From Paenibacillus radicis (ex Gao et al. 2016) (GTDB lineage: Bacteria; Bacillota; Bacilli; Paenibacillales; Paenibacillaceae), in the NCBI RefSeq assembly GCF_014641555.1, contig NZ_BMHY01000005.1, positions 64,011 to 128,010 on the forward strand: DNA of 64,000 nucleotides, in the 5' to 3' direction. Below the pieces are notes generated by a model. That model searched no databases and was not told the DNA's origin. It saw only the letters and a list, made by a program, of their open reading frames with translations. Below are positions 35,321-43,354 of the stretch, in pieces. The position numbers and the translations under genes are program-made. How positions within the stretch are numbered: position 1 is the stretch's first letter; every line of letters starts with the position of its first letter.

Positions 35321-35346
35321 ACGAAATGAGCAGGAGGAATGAGGAA

Positions 35347-35811
35347 ATGTCCACGATCGTTGACTTTAAAAATGTGTCTGTGGTTGGTCTGGAATCTTCG
35401 CCGGTAGCAGAAGCGCTAGCAGGTCTTCGCGCGAATGAAGCCCGTTACTTCATGAACAAATACAAGCACGAATTTACGACCGTACCAGCCGGCGAAAGCC
35501 AGGAGACGCTTGATTATGTGAAACGGGTTTTGAAAGAAGAACGTGGTATTGAGTTTGCGGCGCAACCGCTGGAAACGTCGCTTTTTCAAGTTGAAAATAT
35601 CAAATGGGCTTTCGTCTTTTATGAGGACGGTCTAGCGGTCAACGTCTTGTATACGGTGGATGATCCTAAGAAGCGGGCCGTAGGGTTCAAGCTGTCTGAG
35701 GGGATGGAGGTACCTAAGGAGCTGGAAGAGAAATTCAAATTTGCAAGACAGAAGTCCAAGCTGGCAGGGACCATCCGAGGTTCGTTCTTCGTGATTAAAG
35801 GAGAATATTGA
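35347..35811 (+). CDS. Hypothetical protein, 154 aa
   Basis: A soluble 154-residue protein beginning MSTIVDFKNVSVVGLESS, with mixed alpha/beta composition and no membrane segment. ATG 35347 is chosen for AGGAGG 10 bp upstream; an in-frame ATG at 35326 is possible. It is 26 bp after the GyrI-like gene and ends before a strong terminator, so the two form an operon. I do not recognise the family. Confidence 0.75.
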   Translation: MSTIVDFKNVSVVGLESSPVAEALAGLRANEARYFMNKYKHEFTTVPAGESQETLDYVKRVLKEERGIEFAAQPLETSLFQVENIKWAFVFYEDGLAVNVLYTVDDPKKRAVGFKLSEGMEVPKELEEKFKFARQKSKLAGTIRGSFFVIKGEY

Positions 35812-35837
35812 AGCAAGCAAAATTCAATAATATAGTT

Positions 35838-35864
35838 GGCGGCCCTAGGGCCGCCATTTTTTTT
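35838..35864 (+). terminator. Rho-independent terminator
   Basis: GGCGGCCC (35838-35845) pairs perfectly with GGGCCGCC (35848-35855) across a tiny loop, then a run of eight T. It ends the GyrI-like operon. Confidence 0.92.
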
Positions 35865-35891
35865 CGCCAATAGACCAGCTCGAAAAATCAC
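35864..35891 (+). repeat. Possible truncated rlmH-tag unit
   Basis: TTCGCCAATAGACCAGCT is followed directly by CGAAAAATCA. The left part matches unit 3 (TTCGCCGATAGCCCCGTTAAGCT, allowing a gap) and the right part matches its right arm, but the rlmH-codon core is missing. As in unit 2, it begins in the T-run of a terminator. It could be a deleted junction; the similarity is short. Confidence 0.3.
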
Positions 35892-35893
35892 AT

Positions 35894-37639
35894 TTACTCA
35901 ATATCTTGTTGCAAAGGCAGTATAACGGTAATTTTTGTGCCCAATCCTTCTTGACTATGAATGGTTACCCCGTAGTTTTGTCCGTAAGCAAGCTGCACAC
36001 GCTCATGAACATTTTTGATTCCATACCCTGCTTTCGATTCTGAGGATAACAGTGTTTCTACTTGCTTGGATGACATTCCGCAACCGTCATCTTCGACTTC
36101 AAGTATGAGCGCTGGAGCATCAACATGAACGGATTGGTAAACACGGATTGTGATATTCAGGCAGGTATGATTATCATATATAGCGTGATTAATAGCATTT
36201 TCCACAAAAGGCTGCAGCAATAATTTTAACGTTTCATGGGTTAACAAGCTTTCGTCAACTTCCCAGTGCTCCATGAAGCTATCATCAAAGCGCATGTGCT
36301 GGATGGCAAAATAGTGTTTCGTAAGGGTGATTTCTTTCTCCAGCGTAATATATTGACGTCCCATATTCAGTGATGTTTGATAAAATCTGGCGAGACGATT
36401 AACAATTTCACTCACTTCAACATTGCCTTTTTGAATGGCCAGAGATGAAATGCCCGATAGCGTATTATACAGAAAATGCGGATTGATCTGGCTTTGCCAT
36501 GCATAGAGCTCCGCATCGCGCTTCGCTAGTTCCTTTATATACAGCTTATCAATCATATCTTTGAGCTGTGTGCTCATTTGGTTGAAAGCTGAGCTTAACT
36601 GACCAATTTCATCTCTGCTAGGATCAGCGGGCAAGAGGGTGAAATTTCCTAGCTCGACTTGCGCAGCCTGACGGTTTAATTTACGCAGACGGAGTGATAG
36701 ATATTTGGCAATGACAATGATCATTAAGATGGATAAGACAAGACTGAAAATCGCGATCACAACAATTTGCATAGCGGTCTGACGAGAGGAACGCATGATT
36801 TCGTCAATTGGTGTAAGAGAAACGGTTTTCCAGCCATGATACATGGTATTGTACACCAGCAAATTGGAATCTCCGTTTATAGTGACAACCTCTTTATCGG
36901 CGGATAATTCGGGGCCGACGGCTTCGCTGAATGACAGGTTTAAAAGCGATTTATCAGTTGCTGAGATGATTTGGTTTTTTTCATTGAGTAAGTAGACGCT
37001 TTTGTTTTGCTCTTCTTTCTCAATTAACCTGTAGAGCAGTTCTTCATAGATACCGATCGTCACCATGCCGTAGGGCTGGTTTTGTGTATTAAAGTTGAGC
37101 GTACGCCCTAGATAAATAATGTTTTTTCCTTTTTTGTCCTGAACGATGTTGCTGAACATATTGTTCCCGTAGGTTTGTTGTAATTGAGACAGATACTGAA
37201 GCGGCAAATTCTCATGGGTGATATGTTTGAGAAACAGACCATCCTCTGGGAGTGTTGTATTGTGTACATAAAGGGTAATGCTGGCCAGGTTATTGTTCGC
37301 AGTCATCAAGTTGTATAGAAGGCCATCGATATATCGGTAGGCTTCGAAGATCGAATAGTCATTTGTGTAGTTTTGCGTAAGGTAAGCTTGTAAGGTTTCA
37401 TTTGTATAAATCATAGATGAAATCTGGTAAAGGTTGTCCAGATGAGCATTGACGTTACTGCTGATTTGCTGGTTGCTGCTATACATATTTTCATAGGTCA
37501 ATTCCAGCAGCCGTTGCTCTGTTCGATCATAGAAGAAAACCGTAATGAATATAAGAGGGGTGATCGTTACGGTAAGAAACATGAGCAGTAATTTCTGCAG
37601 CAAAGACGAATTGTTGAAAAACCTTTTCAATGTCTTCAT
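35894..37639 (-). CDS. YesM-type sensor histidine kinase
   Basis: A 581-residue membrane kinase: transmembrane helix 1 (about 15-35), an extracytoplasmic Cache-like sensor domain (about 36-285), transmembrane helix 2 (about 290-312), HAMP (about 313-368), His_kinase domain with phospho-acceptor His in QINPHFLYNTLS, and a HATPase with LLQPFVENAINHA and EDDGCGM. Its ATG overlaps the stop of the AraC-type regulator by 4 bp, so regulator and kinase are translated together. YesM/AraC pairs control neighbouring sugar importers; here the divergent LplB-type ABC operon is the likely target. Confidence 0.92.
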   Translation of the reverse strand: MKTLKRFFNNSSLLQKLLLMFLTVTITPLIFITVFFYDRTEQRLLELTYENMYSSNQQISSNVNAHLDNLYQISSMIYTNETLQAYLTQNYTNDYSIFEAYRYIDGLLYNLMTANNNLASITLYVHNTTLPEDGLFLKHITHENLPLQYLSQLQQTYGNNMFSNIVQDKKGKNIIYLGRTLNFNTQNQPYGMVTIGIYEELLYRLIEKEEQNKSVYLLNEKNQIISATDKSLLNLSFSEAVGPELSADKEVVTINGDSNLLVYNTMYHGWKTVSLTPIDEIMRSSRQTAMQIVVIAIFSLVLSILMIIVIAKYLSLRLRKLNRQAAQVELGNFTLLPADPSRDEIGQLSSAFNQMSTQLKDMIDKLYIKELAKRDAELYAWQSQINPHFLYNTLSGISSLAIQKGNVEVSEIVNRLARFYQTSLNMGRQYITLEKEITLTKHYFAIQHMRFDDSFMEHWEVDESLLTHETLKLLLQPFVENAINHAIYDNHTCLNITIRVYQSVHVDAPALILEVEDDGCGMSSKQVETLLSSESKAGYGIKNVHERVQLAYGQNYGVTIHSQEGLGTKITVILPLQQDIE

Positions 37640-39234
37640 GTCCGTGATCCCTTTTTCGCATGTGTACGGTATTGGTTAGGGGTGAGCCCTGTACGTTTGA
37701 AAAAGACAGCGCCAAAATAGGAGGGGCTGTCATAGCCGACTCGTTTGGCAATCTCCTGCACTCTAATATTGGTTTCCTGCAGCATGAGGCAAGCATTATC
37801 CATGCGGATCTGAGTCACATACTCGAGTAATGTTTTTCCGGTAACATCTTTGAATATCGTCCGGAGATAGTTGGGCGAAAGAAAGATGAGTTCAGCCAGC
37901 ATATCAATCGAAATAACCTGTTCATAGTTTTTTTGTATAATTGTACATACTTCATTGACAATCTCGATATGCCGATCGACCGGAGATGCCTCCAACTCGT
38001 CCATTATAAGGCTCAGAATTTGCCGCATATGTGTTTTCATAGATTGCATGCTTTCCATCAGGGAAAGTCGTCCGAAAAACTTGGAATCCTTATTAATGAT
38101 GTCTTGCAAATGACGGTTATTTGCCGCAACTGCAGATCGTACTGCATCAAAAATGGAAACGCTTTCTACAAACGCTTGACTAATACTTCCGGGCGGCAAA
38201 CCGCCATCGTAAAAGTCATGGAGCCATTCTTCAACTTGGTCTCTGCGGTTTTGTTTTACGGCGGCAATCAAATGTTCGGTTTTGGGAAATGGTTCCTGAC
38301 GCAATGCGGGGTGCGTGTTCTCCCAGTTGTCGTTGATCAGTCCTGTGCCGTGAATCGCAACCAGTTGATTGTGTATTTGCAGCATCTTTGGCCATTGTTT
38401 TGAAAAGGAGAGCAGTGATTGCGGGTGGTCGGTCAGGAACAGAGATATCCAGCGCTGCGCACTTGCAGACTGATTCCGCCAATGCGTAAACACGGTACGG
38501 TCAGATTCCTTTGTGGCGAAAATCCATTGGCCATCTCGCAGTTTGGTCAGTACACCGCGGGAAAAGCTGGGCAACCCGGCGATGAAAAATTCTAATCGTT
38601 CTACAGTTGAAAAATCACCGGAAGGCGCATCGAATGCAAGAGGGTGCTCTGCGAGCAGAGTATATTCGTTTATGCTGATAAAAACAAAGTAAAATGTTTG
38701 GTTATCCGCAGGAAGATGCAAATGATGGTTATATACAGCAGTAACTTCGTCCGCTAAGCCAGAGAGCAGATTGCCCCCGATTTGAAGAAGTTCACGCAGG
38801 TATTCTCCCGACGTTAATAAGGTGGAGTTGAGTCGGTTTTTCTGCTCTTCACAACGTTGACGAACCTTCCTCATAGTGGCAGCCAGTTCTTCATGGTCAA
38901 TTGGCTTCAGCAAATAGCCGCAGGCACCATGCTGCAGTGCAGCACAAGCATAATCAAATTCATTGTATCCGCTTAGAAAAACAATTTGAATGTTAGGGAA
39001 TCGAGTATGAACTTGCTTACAGAGTTCAATGCCGTCCATGACAGGCATTTTAACGTCAGTAATGAGTATATCCGGTTGCAGGGATTCCACTTTTTCCAAT
39101 GCATCTCGTCCGTTGCTGGCAGTGGCAATAACACGGCAGGACATTTTTTCCCAATCTATATAATTAGCAAGAGTGACTAAAGTGAGCCGTTCGTCATCGA
39201 CTAAAATTATAGTGTACATAGACCCTCCGCGCAT
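37636..39234 (-). CDS. AraC-type response regulator (YesN-like)
   Basis: A 532-residue regulator: receiver domain (about 6-125) with phospho-acceptor Asp in ILITDVKMPVMDG, a long middle region (about 130-420) and a C-terminal AraC double helix-turn-helix (about 425-528) with AELIFLSPNYLRTIFKDVTG and YFGAVFFKRTGLTPNQYR. Start 39234 has AAAGGAC 7 bp upstream; the alternative ATG at 39219 (MYTIILVDDE) has GGAGGG very close. It is the first gene of the pair with the YesM kinase and is divergent from the ABC permease gene, 294 bp away. Confidence 0.9.
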   Translation of the reverse strand: MRGGSMYTIILVDDERLTLVTLANYIDWEKMSCRVIATASNGRDALEKVESLQPDILITDVKMPVMDGIELCKQVHTRFPNIQIVFLSGYNEFDYACAALQHGACGYLLKPIDHEELAATMRKVRQRCEEQKNRLNSTLLTSGEYLRELLQIGGNLLSGLADEVTAVYNHHLHLPADNQTFYFVFISINEYTLLAEHPLAFDAPSGDFSTVERLEFFIAGLPSFSRGVLTKLRDGQWIFATKESDRTVFTHWRNQSASAQRWISLFLTDHPQSLLSFSKQWPKMLQIHNQLVAIHGTGLINDNWENTHPALRQEPFPKTEHLIAAVKQNRRDQVEEWLHDFYDGGLPPGSISQAFVESVSIFDAVRSAVAANNRHLQDIINKDSKFFGRLSLMESMQSMKTHMRQILSLIMDELEASPVDRHIEIVNEVCTIIQKNYEQVISIDMLAELIFLSPNYLRTIFKDVTGKTLLEYVTQIRMDNACLMLQETNIRVQEIAKRVGYDSPSYFGAVFFKRTGLTPNQYRTHAKKGSRT

Positions 39235-39528
39235 GCTTTTGTCCTTTTCTATTGCACTGTAACTCGTAAAGAAATGATATGTCGTTATAGAAAATGCCCT
39301 TACTTAGAACAGAGTATAAGTTTGAATGCAGGTTATGTCAATTGCAAGGAATGGAGTGCCGGATGGCGTCCATCTAACTTCAATTCTTATATTTTTTAAC
39401 CAAAACACTCGCTAATCTGCAAGTTCGTTTTTTTGTTATAGAAATCGGAAAATCGTGATATAGCCATACAATTCAAGATTCCCTATGATGAATTCATGAT
39501 CATAAATCGGACATGAGGAGGCGGGAGA
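39235..39528. promoter_or_regulatory. Divergent regulatory region
   Basis: 294 bp between the regulator and the ABC operon must contain both promoters. It is A+T-rich. TTGTTA (about 39433) and GATATA (about 39459) are plausible plus-strand elements, and ATGAATTCAT with flanking TGAT/ATCA (about 39486-39502) is a symmetric site near the permease start. The AraC regulator presumably binds here, but I cannot point to its direct repeats with confidence. Confidence 0.4.
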
Positions 39529-40497
39529 ATGGAATATGAGGTGGATAGAAGCAACGAGAAAGTGCCGTTTCTTAAAAATCCTATAATTAAAAAAATGGTT
39601 CGACAGCGATATTTTTATTTGCTTCTCATTCCGGGAATTGTATGGGCCGTATTGTTTGCTTACGCTCCTATGATTGGCTTGTACATGGCATTTGTAGATT
39701 ATAAGCCGACTTTAGGGGATTTCTGGGGCTCGCTCTTTAAAGCGGACTTTGTGGGATTTCAGTGGTTTGAATACTTCTTTTCCGGACAAGATTTTTGGCT
39801 AGTGATGCGCAATACTTTGGTTTCGAGTGTGTTAACGCTGTCCATAGGGTTTATTCTTCCTATTTTTATTGCCATAACGCTGAATGAAGTAAGAATCAAC
39901 TGGTTTAAACGCACGGTACAAACAGCCTCCTATTTACCCTTTTTCATTTCATGGGTGGTTGCTGCAAGTATTGTTGTTACCTTGTTGTCCGCTGAAGGAC
40001 CTGTAAATCAACTGCTGATGAAAATTGGAATTGTAGAACAAGGTGTTTTGTTTATGCAGGAAGGCAAGATGTTCTGGATCATTATAGCCCTTTCAAATGC
40101 TTGGAAGGATATGGGGTATAACTCCATCATGTATCTGGCTGCCATTGCTTCCATTCCAACGGAGCTATTCGAAGCTGCGAAAGTGGACGGCGCCAATCGA
40201 TTGAAGCAAATCTGGCATGTTTTGCTGCCAATGCTACGGCCTACCATTATTATTCTGTTGATTCTGAACATCGGCAACTTGATGAATACCGGGTTTGATC
40301 AATATTTTTTACTGGGTAATTCATTGAACCGATCCTATTCGGATGTAATTGATACCTATGCGTTCCGTTATGGCATTCAGAATGGCATGTTCTCCTATGC
40401 AGCTGCCGTAAGTATGTTCAAATCCGTAATAGCGTTTATTCTGGTCATAACTGTAAACAATATTTCTAAAAAAATGGGTCAAACGCATCTGTTCTAA
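39529..40497 (+). CDS. ABC sugar importer permease (LplB-like)
   Basis: A 322-residue inner-membrane permease with six helices and the EAA loop EAAKVDGANRLKQIWHVLLP (about 217-236) that docks the ATPase. The soluble N-terminus and KPTLGDF-type loop after helix 1 are typical of the LplB/YteP class, which works with MsmX-type ATPases encoded elsewhere; no ATPase gene is present here. GGAGGCGGGAG precedes ATG 39529. First gene of an operon with the second permease, the binding lipoprotein and a GH97 enzyme. Confidence 0.93.
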   Translation: MEYEVDRSNEKVPFLKNPIIKKMVRQRYFYLLLIPGIVWAVLFAYAPMIGLYMAFVDYKPTLGDFWGSLFKADFVGFQWFEYFFSGQDFWLVMRNTLVSSVLTLSIGFILPIFIAITLNEVRINWFKRTVQTASYLPFFISWVVAASIVVTLLSAEGPVNQLLMKIGIVEQGVLFMQEGKMFWIIIALSNAWKDMGYNSIMYLAAIASIPTELFEAAKVDGANRLKQIWHVLLPMLRPTIIILLILNIGNLMNTGFDQYFLLGNSLNRSYSDVIDTYAFRYGIQNGMFSYAAAVSMFKSVIAFILVITVNNISKKMGQTHLF

Positions 40498-40532
40498 AAG
40501 TTGAGCATGCGGCTGGAGGGAGGAATAAGAAA

Positions 40533-41474
40533 ATGGATAGTAAAGTTGCGCGGCGTGACGAGACAGACGCTGGAAGCAAGTGGTCACCGCGCTATACGTT
40601 GGCAACCATTTCAGGAAATACGATCGTGTACGGATTTTTATTGCTGTTGTTCATCGTTACATTTTTTCCGTTCTGGCATATTTTCATTTTGTCCCTGAAT
40701 GATGCGTCAGACCCGGCTTATGGACAATTCATGCTGTGGCCCTACGATTTCACTCTGGACAGTTACAAAACCGTTTTGAAGGATGCAGAAATTTTAAATT
40801 CCATCGTCGTGACGGTCGGCCGAACCGTGATTGGCGTACCTCTTACGCTGGCTTGTGTTTCAATGCTGGCCTATGCACTAAGCAAAAGAGAACTTGTAGG
40901 CTGGCGCGGAATTAATTTGTTTTTTGTATTCACGATGTATTTCAGCGGCGGACTGATTCCCACTTACATGGTCGTGCGCAGCTTGAATCTGATCGACAAT
41001 TTCTGGGTTTTTATCTTCCCAGGGATTATGAGTATATTTTGGATGATATTAGTTCGTACCTACATGGAGGGTTTACCAAAGGAAATGGAGGAAGCGGCAC
41101 AAATAGAAGGTGCAAATGATATTCAGATTTTTTTGAAAGTCATTATACCTGTGTGTACTCCGGTACTGGCTACGATTACCTTGTTTTCGGCCATTGGTCA
41201 TTGGAATGCTTGGTATGATTCGTACATTTACACCTATAATCCTGATTTGAAAACATTATCTGCTGTTTTGGTGAAAATCCTAAATCAGTTCCAGACCAAT
41301 GACATGTTAAGTGCGGCACAGCAGCTGGCCAATGAACAGCGTAAGATGCCGGTATCCAGCGAGAGTATCCGTATGGCCGTTACAATGATAGCTACACTGC
41401 CGATCATTCTTATGTATCCATTGCTGCAGAAGTACTTCCTGAAAGGCATGCTTATTGGGGCAGTAAAAGGCTAA
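40533..41474 (+). CDS. ABC sugar importer permease (LplC/YtcP-like)
   Basis: A 313-residue partner permease with six helices and the EAA-type loop EEAAQIEGANDIQIFLKVII (about 188-207). YtcP-type features include the PTYMVVRSLNLIDNFW stretch and the C-terminal LQKYFLKGMLIGAVKG. GGAGGGAGGAATAAGAAA precedes ATG 40533, 35 bp after the first permease. Forms the heterodimeric channel with LplB-like protein. Confidence 0.93.
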   Translation: MDSKVARRDETDAGSKWSPRYTLATISGNTIVYGFLLLLFIVTFFPFWHIFILSLNDASDPAYGQFMLWPYDFTLDSYKTVLKDAEILNSIVVTVGRTVIGVPLTLACVSMLAYALSKRELVGWRGINLFFVFTMYFSGGLIPTYMVVRSLNLIDNFWVFIFPGIMSIFWMILVRTYMEGLPKEMEEAAQIEGANDIQIFLKVIIPVCTPVLATITLFSAIGHWNAWYDSYIYTYNPDLKTLSAVLVKILNQFQTNDMLSAAQQLANEQRKMPVSSESIRMAVTMIATLPIILMYPLLQKYFLKGMLIGAVKG

Positions 41475-41616
41475 GCCCTATCGATCAATTGTGGTTTTGC
41501 CCCTATTCCGAATCTGGTATCTGGTTCAGGATAGGATTGAAATATAAATCTCCCTGCATAAGCAGGAGAGAAGCAAGCTGGATGGTTCAAGAATTTCATT
41601 TATAGGAGGGGTCCGA

Positions 41617-43236
41617 ATGCGAAAAAGAATGATCATGGCAACGGTACTTGCATGCACGATGCTTTTAAGTGCATGTAGCGGCGGAAACAAGGATGTAAAT
41701 GAAAGCGTATCCAAAGGGGAGAAAGAAAACAGTACAACGAAGAAGCCGATTACATTAACTTTGTTTGACAAAAATGTGGGTGATCCGTTTACTAACCCTG
41801 TTGCGAAAGAAATTACAGAACGTACGGGTGTTTTTATTGAGGTTCAGCAGCCTACCGGTAATCCGGATGAGAAACTGAATTTGATGCTGGTCAGCGGAGA
41901 TTTGCCTGATATTGCTCTCATTGACAGACGTGAAGCGACCTTGAACAAATACATTGCTGGTGGAGCTTTGATTCCGCTGAATGATTTGATTGAGGAGCAC
42001 GCTCCGAATATCAAGGCGCGTTATGGTGACGTACTTTCCAAAAGTGTATATGAGGATGGCAAAAATTATTATTTGAACAACTGGTACGGCTTGGATCCAG
42101 ATCCAAACTGGGCAATCAATATGCGTATGGATATCTTGGAAGAGTTCGGGTATGGTGAGCGCGCATTGAACGGAGATTCCTTTACCCAGGATGAATTTCT
42201 GGATTTGCTGAGAAAATTTAAAGCTAAATATCCATCTGTAGACGGAAATCCTTCTATACCCATGACAGTGAACGCAGATCACATGCCTACTATTATTGGT
42301 TCATTCAAAGCGATGTATGGGATGAAAACCTATTATGAGCATGATGGCCGTCTCGAGTTTATAGTAAGAGATCCGCGTTATCTGGAAATGATCAAATTCA
42401 TTAACACGCTTTATATAGAAGGCTTGCTTGACCGTGAATGGGGTATCAATAAAGCCCAAAACTATGAGCAGAAAACGGCCAGCGGACGTGTGTTTGCTAC
42501 GGCGGGCGGTATCGTGAATGAGGCCAACAGTGCATTCCGCGCCAAACACGGCGAGGATACAAACCAACTGTTCTACGGGTTTAAAGTAACGGCTCCAGGC
42601 GTTGATCCGGAAAAAACAACATTTGGCCCTCGCAGTTCCTTGGGCTGGGACGGTGTTGGTATTACAGTAGCGAATGAGCATCCGGTAGAAACGATCAAAT
42701 TTCTGGACTTCCTGGCAAGTGAAGAAGGTCAGTATTTGCTGATGTGGGGTAAAGAAGGCATGAACTGGAATATGGAGAACGGTGTTCATGTACCGACGCA
42801 AGAAGCGTTAGATGCAATTACTGCTGACTGGGCGGAATTCTCGAAAACAACAGGCGCGCGTAAATGGACATGGATGATTCGTAATGGATTGGGCGAAGAC
42901 GGCACGCCTTATGACTTAATGTTCCGTTATAACAGAGATAATGTGAGTCAACATGCATTGAAATCAATGGCAGGCTCCACTTGGGATACCGCGCTTTATG
43001 ATGATCTCGGTCCAAAAGGAGGCTCGCCTGACGCATTGAGCGAGCAAAAAATCAAGGATATTATTGACAATAGCTTCTCCACTATGGTGTATGCAAAGTC
43101 ACAGAATGAAATTGATGGTATGTATGCAAAAATGCTTGCGGAGCTAGAAGCAAATAATGCAAGGAAGATTGAAGATATTTACACAGCTAATTACAAGGTT
43201 CGTATGGAATTGTACAATACGGCCGAAAAAAATTAA
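41617..43236 (+). CDS. Extracellular sugar-binding lipoprotein
   Basis: Solute-binding protein of the importer, 539 residues. A lipoprotein signal peptide ends in the lipobox LLSAC with Cys20 or so as the lipid anchor, followed by a Ser/Lys/Glu linker and a two-lobed binding domain of the LplA/family-1 type. Length is typical of the class paired with LplB/YtcP permeases. TAGGAGGGGTCCGA precedes ATG 41617. The ligand is probably an oligosaccharide released for GH97 hydrolysis. A strong terminator follows, so the glycosidase gene is expressed at lower level or separately. Confidence 0.92.
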   Translation: MRKRMIMATVLACTMLLSACSGGNKDVNESVSKGEKENSTTKKPITLTLFDKNVGDPFTNPVAKEITERTGVFIEVQQPTGNPDEKLNLMLVSGDLPDIALIDRREATLNKYIAGGALIPLNDLIEEHAPNIKARYGDVLSKSVYEDGKNYYLNNWYGLDPDPNWAINMRMDILEEFGYGERALNGDSFTQDEFLDLLRKFKAKYPSVDGNPSIPMTVNADHMPTIIGSFKAMYGMKTYYEHDGRLEFIVRDPRYLEMIKFINTLYIEGLLDREWGINKAQNYEQKTASGRVFATAGGIVNEANSAFRAKHGEDTNQLFYGFKVTAPGVDPEKTTFGPRSSLGWDGVGITVANEHPVETIKFLDFLASEEGQYLLMWGKEGMNWNMENGVHVPTQEALDAITADWAEFSKTTGARKWTWMIRNGLGEDGTPYDLMFRYNRDNVSQHALKSMAGSTWDTALYDDLGPKGGSPDALSEQKIKDIIDNSFSTMVYAKSQNEIDGMYAKMLAELEANNARKIEDIYTANYKVRMELYNTAEKN

Positions 43237-43267
43237 GCCTGCAGTAATCCAGGAAGTATCGCTATTA

Positions 43268-43308
43268 CGGGGCAGCGCGGAGAAAATGCAGCCTGCCCCG
43301 ATTTTTTT
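43268..43308 (+). terminator. Intercistronic rho-independent terminator
   Basis: CGGGGCAG (43268-43275) pairs perfectly with CTGCCCCG (43293-43300), followed by A and seven T. It sits between the binding-protein gene and the GH97 gene in one apparent operon and probably attenuates read-through. Confidence 0.88.
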
Positions 43309-43354
43309 AATATGGAGTACCAAATATCTAACGAATGGACAGGAGATTGCATCT

